In this document: positions 33,287 through 42,880 of the stretch, piece by piece
Layout: every line of letters begins with the position of its first letter
Numbering within the stretch: the stretch's first letter is position 1
Assembly (NCBI GenBank): GCA_964580585.1
Contig: CAZOKZ010000005.1
Span: forward strand, 55,859-119,858
Length of the DNA: 64,000 nucleotides
Source of the DNA: CAZOKZ01 sp964580585
GTDB lineage: Bacteria; Sumerlaeota; Sumerlaeia; SLMS01; JAHLLQ01
Direction: 5' to 3'
Notes under the pieces: generated by a model
Databases searched by the model: none
What the model saw: the letters and a program-made list of their open reading frames with translations, nothing else
Told to the model about the DNA's origin: nothing
Translations under genes and position numbers: made by a program

Positions 33287-35222
33287 CTTTTCTTTCCCAA
33301 TCATAGGTATTTACTAATATCAATCCAGAACGAGCTGGGATATTTACGAACATTGGTCCTGTGCTAATGGCATGGAAGTCTTTTCCACTGATTAAATCAG
33401 TAAATTGGTATCCTGGAAAACGTTCTTCATCCAAACTTAGAACATTTAATGCTCTTTCTTGTTTCTTATTATCGTTGTTAATAAAAACAAGAACGTGCTC
33501 TTTTCCGCATGTGCGTTTGAAAGCGTAAACTGTGTCATCCGTTATTAACGTTTCATAGCTCCCGTATTTCAGCGCGTTGCTCTCGCGGCGAATGTGGATC
33601 AGTTTCCTGTAATAGTCGTGCAATTCCTGATCGAAATAAACCGAGTCTGGAGACGATTTTTTCTCGCCGTTTGCCAATGTGACTTCATCGTCATAGATAA
33701 TATCCAGCCAAACCATCGGCTTGCGGCAATCCGGATCGTTGGCGCCCCACATGCCGACTTCATCTCCGTAATAAACCATCGGCGCCCCGAGATATGTCAT
33801 CTGGAACAAGGCGAATAACTTTTGCGATTCACGTTCTTTCGCAGTGGGTTTACGCGTATCATAGTTCCCGTTGTGTTCCACTTGCGATTGCCCGAAATAG
33901 GTTCCCCAATCGCGATAAGAACGTTTGTCGCGGTTCACGATATGCGATGCAAGCCGGTTGGTGTCGTGGCTGCCGAACAAATTTTGCTGAACGTAGGCCA
34001 CTCCCGGATCGAATGCTTCGCGTAAATCGCGCAAGCGTTTATCGAATTCGCTGGTGGAGATTCGGTTTTTTTCATCCACGAAATATTCCGAACAGGTGAA
34101 TGCGAAATTATAGTTCATCACCGCGTCGAATTCATCGCCTTCCAAATAGGGTTTAACTTTTTCGATGGGATCGACGATTTCCGCCGTTGTGTAGGCTTCC
34201 GGGTTGATCGACTTTACCACCTTGCGCCAATCTTTCCAGAAAGGATGGCCGACGCAAAACGCCACGTCGAGCCGCCATCCGTCGATGCCGTCGCTCGGGT
34301 CTCCGTCCCCGTTCGGGTCCATCCAACGGCGCGTTGAATCGAAAATATATTGTTTTGGCCCATCGACAATACCGTTTTCATCTTCGCGCAATTCCGGCAA
34401 CGTTTTGACACCGAACCAACCTTCGTAATCGAATCGCGTTCCCTTCATGGGATTGTCCCAGGATTTCACGGTAAACCAATCTCTGTATTTTGATTCTTGC
34501 TGATTTATCACCACGTCTTGAAACGCCCAACTGTTTATACCCATGTGGTTAAAAACACCGTCGAAAATAATATGCATATCGCGGCGATGAACTTCATTAA
34601 TTAGTTCAAGTGCGAGTTTATCCGCCGCTGTCCATTTCCACGTCGAAGGATCGTCGGGCACTTCGCTGGCAATCAACGCGCGGTCGCCTTCCGGGTCGGG
34701 TCCGAAAGTCGGTTCCACGTGATGATACGATGCGCCATCGTATTTGTGCAGGGACGGCGCGACGAAGATGGGGTTCAGATAAATCGCCGTGACACCTAAA
34801 TTTTCGAGGTAGTCGAGCTTGTCGAGGATGCCTTGCAAATCGCCTCCGTATCGCCTCCGTTGGATGTTCCACCAGATGCTCTGGCCGGTTTCGCGCTCCC
34901 AAGGTTGAAGTTCATACCAATCCGATCCCCACGGCGAAATCTGCCACGGAGATTCCTGGTCGTCGGGCCACGCGCCCTTCAAATCGGAGAGCGTCGGATC
35001 GTTCGACGGATCCCCGTTGTGGAATCGGTCCGGAAACACCTGGTACCAAATCGCGCCTTTGGCCCAATCGGGCACGAAATCCTCGCGGGCGAGCGCCGGA
35101 CAATCCGTTTCGGGCGAATCGGTGATAATCGGTTCCACTGGAATTTGCGTGGATGCGCACCCCGCCAGGAGCCCTCCTGCCAAGAGTGCGACGATCCGTT
35201 TCGATAACCTGCGTGAGTTCAT
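33279..35222 (-). CDS. GH13 alpha-amylase-family lipoprotein
   Basis: A 647-residue lipoprotein (start MNSRRLSKRIVALLAGG, lipobox LLAGC) of the neopullulanase/cyclomaltodextrinase-like GH13 type. Conserved regions in order: IYLNPIF, FDGVFNHMG (region I), DGWRLDVAF with nucleophile Asp319 (II), TTAEIVD with the acid/base Glu (III) and LFGSHDTNRL (IV). A calcium-type loop MDPNGDGDPSDGIDG stands just before region II. A C-terminal beta-domain closes the protein. It should hydrolyse alpha-1,4-glucans at the cell surface or in the periplasm, feeding maltodextrins inward. First gene of a GH13-phosphatase-DinB unit. Confidence 0.92.
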   Translation of the reverse strand: MNSRRLSKRIVALLAGGLLAGCASTQIPVEPIITDSPETDCPALAREDFVPDWAKGAIWYQVFPDRFHNGDPSNDPTLSDLKGAWPDDQESPWQISPWGSDWYELQPWERETGQSIWWNIQRRRYGGDLQGILDKLDYLENLGVTAIYLNPIFVAPSLHKYDGASYHHVEPTFGPDPEGDRALIASEVPDDPSTWKWTAADKLALELINEVHRRDMHIIFDGVFNHMGINSWAFQDVVINQQESKYRDWFTVKSWDNPMKGTRFDYEGWFGVKTLPELREDENGIVDGPKQYIFDSTRRWMDPNGDGDPSDGIDGWRLDVAFCVGHPFWKDWRKVVKSINPEAYTTAEIVDPIEKVKPYLEGDEFDAVMNYNFAFTCSEYFVDEKNRISTSEFDKRLRDLREAFDPGVAYVQQNLFGSHDTNRLASHIVNRDKRSYRDWGTYFGQSQVEHNGNYDTRKPTAKERESQKLFALFQMTYLGAPMVYYGDEVGMWGANDPDCRKPMVWLDIIYDDEVTLANGEKKSSPDSVYFDQELHDYYRKLIHIRRESNALKYGSYETLITDDTVYAFKRTCGKEHVLVFINNDNKKQERALNVLSLDEERFPGYQFTDLISGKDFHAISTGPMFVNIPARSGLILVNTYDWERKDD

Positions 35223-35368
35223 GCAAATCCCTCCAACCGTCCTTGAAAATGGTATATTCAAACTGCCCTGCGTGGTCGGAGGGCTTCAACCTTGTTTGTG
35301 ATTCGGAAAAGTTTTTGCCGAAATTTGCGATTGACACGGACCTAAAAATAAACTAACGATTACTTATT

Positions 35369-36328
35369 ATGACGACGAAATTAACCAAACCTGCTCGAAA
35401 GCAACCCTTTCTCCACCGACTTGCTCGGACGACGCTGCTCCTCCTGTTGGCGCTGGGGTTGTACGCCTGCGCGTCGAACGTTTTGGTTCATCGCGATGAC
35501 CGCTTGGCCCCGCGCAATCCGGAAACGGGTGTGTTGCTTGGGGCTGAAGAACGGGATTTGGGCCCCACCGATGCGCGTGGCGCGGTGCTTTTTGTGCACG
35601 GGCATTTAGGCGCGGGAAGCAATTTTGCCGATTTGCCCGACCAAGCCGCTGCTGCCGGGTGGCATGTGCGGGTGATGCGTTTGCCGGGGCACGGAACGTC
35701 GCCGCGCGATTACGAAAAAACCACGCCAGACGAAATGCTCGACGCCGTGCGGGCCGAAGCTACGGATTTGCGAACCGAATACGGCCGGGTCATCATCGTG
35801 GGACATTCGATGGGCGGAGCGCTTTCGACGTTGGCCGCTGCCGAAGGCGACGTCGATGGTCTTGTGCTGATCGCGCCATACTTTGGCGTTACGTATCATT
35901 GGTATTTTGGTTTCTCGCCGGAAACATGGACACGTGTGGGGTCGCCGTTTTTGCGTTGGTTGTACAAGGGCCGCCAGATCACAGCCGTGAGGCGACGCGA
36001 GGCGCTCGATGACATTGTGTGTTATCGCTGGGCGCCGATGAGCAGCGTGGTTCGCATGCAGGATTTGGCGCGACGGGCGCGCGACCCGGAAACGCTCGAA
36101 CGCATCGAATGCCCGGTGCTGTGGGTGCATTCGCCGACGGATTTTGCGGCGTCTTTCGAGGTAGCTCAGCAAGCCGTTGACGCGATGGCTTCCGAGCATG
36201 TCGAAACCGCCGAGTTTCCGCATTCCGACCATCACTTGCTTTGGGACTACGACCGCGAAGCCGTCAAGAATCGGGTGCTGGAGTTTTTGGCTTCACCACA
36301 AACTTTTACATCAATCCGCCAGGATTAA
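35369..36328 (+). CDS. Alpha/beta hydrolase lipoprotein
   Basis: A 319-residue protein with a basic N-terminus, hydrophobic segment TTLLLLLALGL and lipobox LYACAS. The hydrolase fold shows VLFVHGHLGAGSNF (oxyanion loop), RLPGHGTSP, nucleophile elbow GHSMGGALS, late Asp in WVHSPTDFAAS and His in FPHSDHHLLWD. Sequence style is that of monoacylglycerol lipases or carboxylesterases. Substrate unknown. It stands alone, divergent from the GH13 gene, and its stop overlaps by 4 nt the stop of the convergent 743-residue gene. Confidence 0.87.
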   Translation: MTTKLTKPARKQPFLHRLARTTLLLLLALGLYACASNVLVHRDDRLAPRNPETGVLLGAEERDLGPTDARGAVLFVHGHLGAGSNFADLPDQAAAAGWHVRVMRLPGHGTSPRDYEKTTPDEMLDAVRAEATDLRTEYGRVIIVGHSMGGALSTLAAAEGDVDGLVLIAPYFGVTYHWYFGFSPETWTRVGSPFLRWLYKGRQITAVRRREALDDIVCYRWAPMSSVVRMQDLARRARDPETLERIECPVLWVHSPTDFAASFEVAQQAVDAMASEHVETAEFPHSDHHLLWDYDREAVKNRVLEFLASPQTFTSIRQD

Positions 36329-38556
36329 TATTTCAACCAGTCGTTGGCATCGAATCCGGCAGGAATGTATTCCGGACCGATGGCAAAGTGAAATCCGCTG
36401 GCAGGATCCAGCCCGAGACTGTCGTGGTCGAACAACGGAGGACGACCATCGATCCAGAGGGATACGGCGCCCGTTTCCAAATCGGCTTTCAAAATTTTCG
36501 GAGCATATTCGAGAGCTAACAATGCGCTGGTTTCGTTTTCAATAATTTCCAAATTACTGACTTCCTGTATTTCTCTACCCGTTACACCTGAACCCGGAGC
36601 AGGATAAAGTGAAATGGGATTAACATAATCGTATGTGTCTAAATTAATTTTGGATATCACCGCAGGTAACTTTTGGTAGGTGTAGAGCGCATTGTATTTT
36701 CCCATTCCCAACAAACGGGCATGAGGAATTGGCATGGCAACCATGCCAATCTGGATTTCGGTGGATGCAGAATATTTTGTGAATCGAAATCTCCAAATGC
36801 CGGAACGTTGATTTACATTAGATACGTCGATACGAGTTTCATCGTGATAGTTCCCCGGCATGTTTCGGGTGAAACTGGATGTTGTAAAGTTATTTACTGG
36901 AATTTCCTCTCCCGATGGGGCGGTGGCGACAAATGAATGTGCTCCACCGTTGCCTGAAAAATAGATAATAAACTTTTTGAAATCCTGTGGAACATGTTGT
37001 GAAGGATACTCGACTTCGACTTCTACTTCTTTGGTTGTTCCTGCGGGACTGGTACCGAAATAATGAAATACACGAGTGGGAGATATCACTCCGGAAGTGG
37101 CTAATAGAAGTTTAAAAAATTCATTTTGAAAAACGATTCCCCACAAGCGATCTTGAGAATCCATTGCGAAATCCAACAGAATGGAATTATTTTTATATGT
37201 TCCGAACGGTGTGATGATCGGATGATAGGGATCGGTGGTTAGCTGAACGAGACTGACTTTCGTAAAACTGCTTATTCCAATATCCGTATTCTGGCAGCAG
37301 TTTTCTCCTACGGTCAGGAAGTCGCCCTGCTTATTAATGAACAATTTAAAGTACGAGGCCTCATCGAGGTTTGCAATAATTCGCCGATCGCCGCTGAGAG
37401 GGTTCACTTCAATGATTCTTAGCGGCGGATAGTCGCCATCCAACACGTAAACCAGCCCACTTGGAGCAACTGTAATGTCGCGCATGTCGGTGAACGAAGG
37501 GCCGTTGCCACGATTTACGGCAACGATGGGTTTTACGGTATTTTGTGTTGCGTTGGCGGTAACGAAACTCTGGCGTAGCCAACTAACTGCATTCCATGAA
37601 GTATCCGAGGTGCGTAAGATATCTTCGGCTCCTCCAAATTCACGACCGGGATCGATAAAACCATTGGAGTCGAGAAAGGAAAATGCTTGTTGGGGAACGA
37701 ATGGAACTTCTTGGAGATCGTTTCCACTTAAGAGTGCTGTCGGCGTGGCGCCGAAAACGGCCGGAGTATCGTTTTGCCAATCGACGTCACTGGATAAATA
37801 TCTTAACAAATCATTTTCCAAATAAGAAATGGTATCGAGTAACGAACCATTGGTATCGTAAATCGGAAATTCATTATCTTTGAAGGGCAGGACGATCCAA
37901 CGTCCATCGTCATTTCGACTTAATTTGGTGAAAGGCCGGTAAGCGGTGGAAAGTATATTTTTGGATGTTCCAGTTCCCACACTGGTTAGAAACAAGGTTG
38001 TATCATACCCAAAGGGATCGTAATATTCAACTAAATTAAAGGCATATTTGCCATCACCCAAATACACAAATGCGCAACCAGGAAGGAAAGGGCCTTTCTT
38101 ATTAATAAAATTCAAGTCTGTTTCAGAAAATGTCCAGGACCCATCCAGTGTTGGGCGAGTTCCCATCGCTACATGGTAACCGCTAGGGCTGTATTCTACT
38201 AAAACCGAAATAGTATTTTCACCCGGTCCTGTATCCAATCCGACGATATTATTTCCTTCGGGTGCGGAATAAATTTCCTGGCTTACACCGTTTTCGAATT
38301 GCAGCAAATTCAGTTTCCCCTCGCGCGAATAAATTCCTTCGGTTGCCGAAAGGATTCGTCCCGCATCAAATGCTACTGCGGTGTTACCGCTGACAAGGTT
38401 CATTGGAACCGTGCTGTCTTCGGATAAATTTTTCGAAAATACAGCGCCCGATTCCGTGTCGGAAATATAAACAACTGAATCTTGAGCCAATCCCCAACTG
38501 TTCCATGCGGCTATCATCAGACCGAAAAACCAAATCCACGAATAAGAAACCTTCAT
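36325..38556 (-). CDS. Secreted propeller-like protein of unknown function
   Basis: A 743-residue exported protein. The start at 38556 (MKVSYSWIWFFGLMIAAWNS) has an excellent GGGAGGTG site 6 nt upstream; the open frame to 38796 is not real sequence. After the signal the first 500 residues carry loosely repeated beta-strands typical of NHL/YVTN-like propellers (VYISDTESGAVFSKNL, DITVAPSGLVYVLDGDYPP, ILLDFAMDSQDRLWGIV). Near 560-660 is a jelly-roll resembling a proprotein convertase P-domain (FIIYFSGNGGAHSFVATAP, SGIWRFRFTKYS). No catalytic triad is seen. The gene is AT-rich (21 G+C of 60 at 37141), unlike its neighbours, so it may be acquired. Confidence 0.75.
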   Translation of the reverse strand: MKVSYSWIWFFGLMIAAWNSWGLAQDSVVYISDTESGAVFSKNLSEDSTVPMNLVSGNTAVAFDAGRILSATEGIYSREGKLNLLQFENGVSQEIYSAPEGNNIVGLDTGPGENTISVLVEYSPSGYHVAMGTRPTLDGSWTFSETDLNFINKKGPFLPGCAFVYLGDGKYAFNLVEYYDPFGYDTTLFLTSVGTGTSKNILSTAYRPFTKLSRNDDGRWIVLPFKDNEFPIYDTNGSLLDTISYLENDLLRYLSSDVDWQNDTPAVFGATPTALLSGNDLQEVPFVPQQAFSFLDSNGFIDPGREFGGAEDILRTSDTSWNAVSWLRQSFVTANATQNTVKPIVAVNRGNGPSFTDMRDITVAPSGLVYVLDGDYPPLRIIEVNPLSGDRRIIANLDEASYFKLFINKQGDFLTVGENCCQNTDIGISSFTKVSLVQLTTDPYHPIITPFGTYKNNSILLDFAMDSQDRLWGIVFQNEFFKLLLATSGVISPTRVFHYFGTSPAGTTKEVEVEVEYPSQHVPQDFKKFIIYFSGNGGAHSFVATAPSGEEIPVNNFTTSSFTRNMPGNYHDETRIDVSNVNQRSGIWRFRFTKYSASTEIQIGMVAMPIPHARLLGMGKYNALYTYQKLPAVISKINLDTYDYVNPISLYPAPGSGVTGREIQEVSNLEIIENETSALLALEYAPKILKADLETGAVSLWIDGRPPLFDHDSLGLDPASGFHFAIGPEYIPAGFDANDWLKY

Positions 38557-38910
38557 GAAACACCTCCCTGTTTCCGTGAACGCCAATTGGATTGGCGATG
38601 TCTTTTTGAAGAAATAATTTGAACGCTTTCGGTGAGATATCCGAAAGCGAGCGTAAACATCCAGCGATGGAAATGAAAAATAAGGCGGTGGGGGGAACGC
38701 GATATTCAATTTAATGGTAAGCTCGAAATTGGAATTGGGCAACCGTAAATGCAAGAAGAGGGATGAAAGAAGACTTAAAAAAACGCACCGCGCCACTTCA
38801 CGTTGCCTATTGCGCCGGAAACTTTCCGATCACAAAATCCTTTGCGCTTTCGACAGGCCGCCCCCGAAACTGTCGATGCCCCCAGGAAAACCCCGCAGGG
38901 AGGATCCCCC

Positions 38911-40185
38911 ATGGCAAATGCAAAACTGACAATCGAAGACACAGAATACGAGTTTCCGACTATTCTCGGTTCGGAAAACGAACTGGCGATCGATTTCCAA
39001 ACGTTGCGCGCGAAAACCGGTGCCGTCGCATACGATCCGGGCTACGGCAATGTGGGTTCGTGCAAAAGCGCCATTACGTTTATCGATGGCGAGCGCGGCA
39101 TTCTGCAATATCGCGGTTACCCGGTCGAGCAACTCGCCGAGTCGGCGGCATTCTCTGAAGTATGCCACCTGTTGATCTACGGCGAATTACCCAACAAGCA
39201 CCAGTTCGAGGAATTCCGTCGCCAACTGACGCTCAACAGTTTCACGCACGAGGCCATGCTGAGTTTCTTCAAGGGATTTCCCACGAACGCTCACCCCATG
39301 GCGATCCTTTCGTCCATGATTTCTTCTTTCGCGGCGTATTATCCAGAAACCGAAGACCCGAAGTGCATCGATAAAAACATCATCCACCTGATCGCCAAGG
39401 CGAAAACCATCGCGGCGTATTCGTACAAAAAATCCATTGGCGAACCATACATGTATCCGATTTCGGGATACTCGTACGCGGCGAATTTGTTGCGCATGAT
39501 GTTTGCCACGCCCGCCGAAGAATACAAAGTTTCCCCCACATTGGAAAAAGCTCTCAACATGCTGCTGATCGTTCACGCCGATCACGAGCAGAACTGCTCG
39601 ACTTCGACCGTGCGCATGGTGGGCAGCAGCCAGGCCAACCTGTTCGCTTCGGTTTCCGCGGGCATTGGCGCTCTTTGGGGGCCGCTGCATGGTGGCGCCA
39701 ACGAAGCCGTGCTCGACATGCTTCAGAAAATCAAAGACGGCGGCGGCGATTGCAAAGAGTACATGGAAAAGGTGAAGAACAAAAAAACCCGTCTGCGTCT
39801 GATGGGTTTCGGGCACCGCGTGTACAAAAACTACGACCCGCGCGCGCGCATTTTGAAAAAAGCCACCGACAGTGTGCTCAAGGAACTCGGCATCACCGAT
39901 CCGTTGCTCGACATCGCCTTGCAGCTCGAAGATATCGCCCTCAAAGACGAATATTTCGTCGAGCGCAAACTCTATCCCAACGTGGATTTCTACAGCGGGA
40001 TTCTGTACCGCGCCATGGGCATTCCGAACAACATGTTCACGGTGATGTTTGCGTTGGGACGCATGCCGGGATGGATTGCGCACTGGTTGGAACAACGCAA
40101 CGAAGAAGGCTCGAAAATCCATCGCCCTCGCCAGGTTTACACGGGCGAAACACGGCGTGAATTCGTGCCAATTAAGAAACGGTAA
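38911..40185 (+). CDS. gltA: Citrate synthase
   Basis: A 424-residue citrate synthase of the hexameric bacterial type, condensing oxaloacetate and acetyl-CoA. The ATG at 38911 follows GGGAGGA; the frame is open further upstream but without family sequence. Marker regions: FIDGERGILQYRGYPVEQLA, HADHEQNCSTSTVRMVGSS (active-site His), LWGPLHGGANE (second His) and GFGHRVYKNYDPRA (Arg/Asp region). An N-terminal domain like that of E. coli GltA (the NADH-sensitive type) is present. It is a stand-alone gene here with no other TCA-cycle gene close by. Confidence 0.96.
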   Translation: MANAKLTIEDTEYEFPTILGSENELAIDFQTLRAKTGAVAYDPGYGNVGSCKSAITFIDGERGILQYRGYPVEQLAESAAFSEVCHLLIYGELPNKHQFEEFRRQLTLNSFTHEAMLSFFKGFPTNAHPMAILSSMISSFAAYYPETEDPKCIDKNIIHLIAKAKTIAAYSYKKSIGEPYMYPISGYSYAANLLRMMFATPAEEYKVSPTLEKALNMLLIVHADHEQNCSTSTVRMVGSSQANLFASVSAGIGALWGPLHGGANEAVLDMLQKIKDGGGDCKEYMEKVKNKKTRLRLMGFGHRVYKNYDPRARILKKATDSVLKELGITDPLLDIALQLEDIALKDEYFVERKLYPNVDFYSGILYRAMGIPNNMFTVMFALGRMPGWIAHWLEQRNEEGSKIHRPRQVYTGETRREFVPIKKR

Positions 40186-40246
40186 AGCATCAAGTCGGTG
40201 TGAAAATGTGCCCCCAGCATTGAAATAAGAAAGGGGGACGGAAACC

Positions 40247-41137
40247 ATGAAACGGTTTCGACTGAAAAAACGCGAACGCTATTCAAAAGGACTTCCCCGG
40301 CTTGCGAGCGAGCTGATCGCATGCGTTGAATTTTCGATTCAGGTCGAAGGCGGTCCAAACAGCGAAAACATTCACGAGGCGCGCACCCGGATTAAACGGC
40401 TGCGCGCCTTGTTGCGTTTGATTCGAGGTTCCATTGACAAAGACAGTTTCAAGCAGATCGATCGATGGGCACGCGACACCGCCCGGCAATTGTCCACCCT
40501 GCGCGATTCCCATGTAATGCTCGAAACGTTGGAGCAATTGCGCGACCGCGATCAACCCACGAAAAGCATGATGGCATTGCGCGATCATCTGGCACACCAA
40601 AAAACGCAAGCCCACTCAGAAACGTTCCAGGGCTCCGACACGGTGCAGGTGTGTCTGGAGCTTCTGGGCAAATCGCGCGTGGCGATTGACGATTGGGATT
40701 TACCGTCCGATTTTTCCGCCGTCGCAAAGGGATTGCGCGAAACATATCGACGCGGACGACGGACATTTCATCTTTGTCGCAAGGAGCCTTCGACGGCTAA
40801 CCTGCACGATTGGCGCAAGCGGGTGAAATACTTGCTCTACCAGCTGGAAATTCTCGATCCGCTCTGGCCTCGAATTCTGCGCGCCATGGCTTGTGAACTT
40901 GCCGAGGTCGGCGATACGCTCGGCATGGACCACGACCTGGCGATCCTGGCTGGTAAAGCCGTCGAGTTAGAGGAATGCGGTGAAATCATTCAGGCCGCTG
41001 AGATACAACGCGCGAAATTGCAGAAAGCGGCCTTTCGGATTGGGGGAAGAATATACGCCGAGCCTCCCCGCGCATTCGTCCGCCGCTTCGAGCAATGGGC
41101 TGCCGTAGCAAAAGGCTGTCAAAACGGCTGGAAATAA
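40247..41137 (+). CDS. CHAD domain protein
   Basis: A 296-residue all-helical protein with the CHAD domain, whose conserved histidines and basic residues bind inorganic polyphosphate: IHEARTRIKRLRALLRLI in the first half, and HDWRKRVKYLLYQLE plus LGMDHDLAIL in the second (two internal four-helix repeats). No CYTH triphosphatase domain or neighbour is found. CHAD proteins locate to polyphosphate granules. It starts 61 bp after gltA with a GGGGGA ribosome site and may share its transcript. Confidence 0.9.
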   Translation: MKRFRLKKRERYSKGLPRLASELIACVEFSIQVEGGPNSENIHEARTRIKRLRALLRLIRGSIDKDSFKQIDRWARDTARQLSTLRDSHVMLETLEQLRDRDQPTKSMMALRDHLAHQKTQAHSETFQGSDTVQVCLELLGKSRVAIDDWDLPSDFSAVAKGLRETYRRGRRTFHLCRKEPSTANLHDWRKRVKYLLYQLEILDPLWPRILRAMACELAEVGDTLGMDHDLAILAGKAVELEECGEIIQAAEIQRAKLQKAAFRIGGRIYAEPPRAFVRRFEQWAAVAKGCQNGWK

Positions 41138-41434
41138 AGGAGTTGAGAAGGGGAATCCCTATTTGAGACGGGCGTCTTATTTTTGTACAGTCTTTTGATT
41201 TTTAAAAAATACATAAATAATTCAGTTGACAGGCCCCCTATTCCCGCGTTCTGCTTCCTTCCTATTCGATACCAATTTAGCACATTGCCCGATTCAGCCA
41301 TCCCTTTAGCCAGGTGACGCCATTTCTTGACTCCGAGAAATGCCGCAAATGAATCGGGCCGTCTCCACTGGCGGCACACCCGGTGTCCGCCGCCAGTGGG
41401 TGAATGATTCATCTAATTCAACTTAGGAGATACC
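41138..41434. promoter_or_regulatory. Leader with a strong hairpin before the propeller gene
   Basis: This 297-bp gap is AT-rich at its left and contains, at 41365-41399, a perfect 10-bp stem (CCACTGGCGG with CCGCCAGTGG) with a second inner stem ACACC/GGTGT. The hairpin ends 35 nt before the next ATG and is not followed by T's, so it is better explained as a 5'-leader or transcript-stabilising structure than as a terminator. Confidence 0.5.
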
Positions 41435-42772
41435 ATGTCCAAAGCCCCCCTTCGAATGCTTGCGGCAATCGCCTTGGTTTCCGCTGGCTTGGTTGCGAAT
41501 GCTCAGGCCCAGGTATGGGTAAAATCTTTCGGGACAACAGGTCACGAAAACGGCTGGTCCACCAAACAAACCTACGACGACGGTTATGTGTTGGCAGGAA
41601 CCACAAACGCTTACTCCTCCAGCACGGATGTCTGGGTTATCAAAACCGATAAACTCGGAAACATCCAATGGGAGTATGCGTACGGCGGCACGGCGAACGA
41701 GTATAATGTCCAGATTATCCAAACCAGCGATGGCGGGTACGTTTTTACCGCCGAAACGTTTTCGTTTGGTGCGGGCGTTTACGATTTGTGGATCGTGAAG
41801 CTGAAAGAAAACGGCTACATCGACTGGCAGTACCGTTATGGCGGATCGCACGAGGATTCCGCTTCAAACCTGGTGGAAATTCCCGGCACGCGAGAATTGC
41901 TGGTGGCCGGTTCCACCAAATCCATGTCCGGCGGCAGCCACAGCGATGCCTGGGTGCTGAAACTTAAACCGACCGGCACCCCCATTTGGCAACGGTGGTA
42001 TGGCTATTCGAATCATGATTGGTGTTCAGACATCCAGCTCGATCCATCGGGCGGATTCGTTTTGACCGGAACGACGTTTTCCTTCCTGCCGTCGGACCAA
42101 GCCATGTGGGTGGGCAAGTTCAGCCCATCGGGGTATCCCATTTGGATGAAGAAATACGGCGCGGTGGGCGCGCACGAATACGGTTACGATATTCGCCCGA
42201 CCGATGACGGCGGGTACGCGGTGGCGGGCAACATCAACCTGTTCGACGGTCACCATAACGGTTACTGGCTGGTGAAGCTGAATTCCGTGGGGAACATCGT
42301 TTGGCAAAAACGTTACGGCGAAGCGTTCATGGACAACCTGGGGAACTTCGAAATCGTCGGCGACACGGCATCGAACGGTTATATTCTGGCGGGCACGTCG
42401 GATTCGTTCACCTCGATGCTGGATAACGAATTCTGGCTGGTACGTGTGGATAAATTCGGCAACATCCGGTGGCAGAATCGCTATGGCGGATCGGGGTTGT
42501 GGGATTATTGCACCGACGTGGTGAGCACGTCGGACAAGGGATTCTTTGCGTGGGGCTATACGAATTCTTACGGCGCGGGCGGCGTCGATATGTGGGGATT
42601 GAAACTCACCGACACGGGCAAGCCGCTCAACACTGCGACTTGGGGATACGCGCAAAACACGACGGCCAGTTCATCGAATTTACGATTCAAGTATCAGAAT
42701 GTTCCCATTCCACCGTCTGCGACAACCGGCACACAAACGCCAACATCGGCGATTGTTCACGTGCAGTATTAA
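41435..42772 (+). CDS. Secreted seven-unit beta-propeller protein
   Basis: A 445-residue secreted protein with signal MSKAPLRMLAAIALVSAGLV and cleavage after ANAQA. The rest is built of about seven units of 45-50 residues, each with a W-x-x-K(L)-x-x-x-G-x-x-x-W strand pair and an SDGGYV-type turn, for example DVWVIKTDKLGNIQWEYAYG, DLWIVKLKENGYIDWQYRYG and EFWLVRVDKFGNIRWQNRYG. Seven units are consistent with a closed propeller. The last unit is degenerate and a short tail follows, without a sorting motif that I know. Function unknown; binding or surface decoration is possible. The gene is followed by a hairpin at 42817-42848. Confidence 0.82.
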   Translation: MSKAPLRMLAAIALVSAGLVANAQAQVWVKSFGTTGHENGWSTKQTYDDGYVLAGTTNAYSSSTDVWVIKTDKLGNIQWEYAYGGTANEYNVQIIQTSDGGYVFTAETFSFGAGVYDLWIVKLKENGYIDWQYRYGGSHEDSASNLVEIPGTRELLVAGSTKSMSGGSHSDAWVLKLKPTGTPIWQRWYGYSNHDWCSDIQLDPSGGFVLTGTTFSFLPSDQAMWVGKFSPSGYPIWMKKYGAVGAHEYGYDIRPTDDGGYAVAGNINLFDGHHNGYWLVKLNSVGNIVWQKRYGEAFMDNLGNFEIVGDTASNGYILAGTSDSFTSMLDNEFWLVRVDKFGNIRWQNRYGGSGLWDYCTDVVSTSDKGFFAWGYTNSYGAGGVDMWGLKLTDTGKPLNTATWGYAQNTTASSSNLRFKYQNVPIPPSATTGTQTPTSAIVHVQY

Positions 42773-42816
42773 ATCTTTTCCCCTCCTCCGACCCCTCTCC
42801 TTTCACGAGGAGGAAT

Positions 42817-42848
42817 CCCCCCGGGACCCGCGACTCTCGGGGGGATAG
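42817..42848. terminator. Hairpin between convergent genes
   Basis: ATCCCCCCGgGA and TCtCGGGGGGAT form a GC-rich stem around CCCGCGAC. It is not followed by a T-run on either strand, but it lies between the stops of the propeller gene and lpxK, where a bidirectional transcript end is expected. Confidence 0.5.
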
Positions 42849-42880
42849 AAATTTAATACGATAAAGAGTGAATCCGTTGC

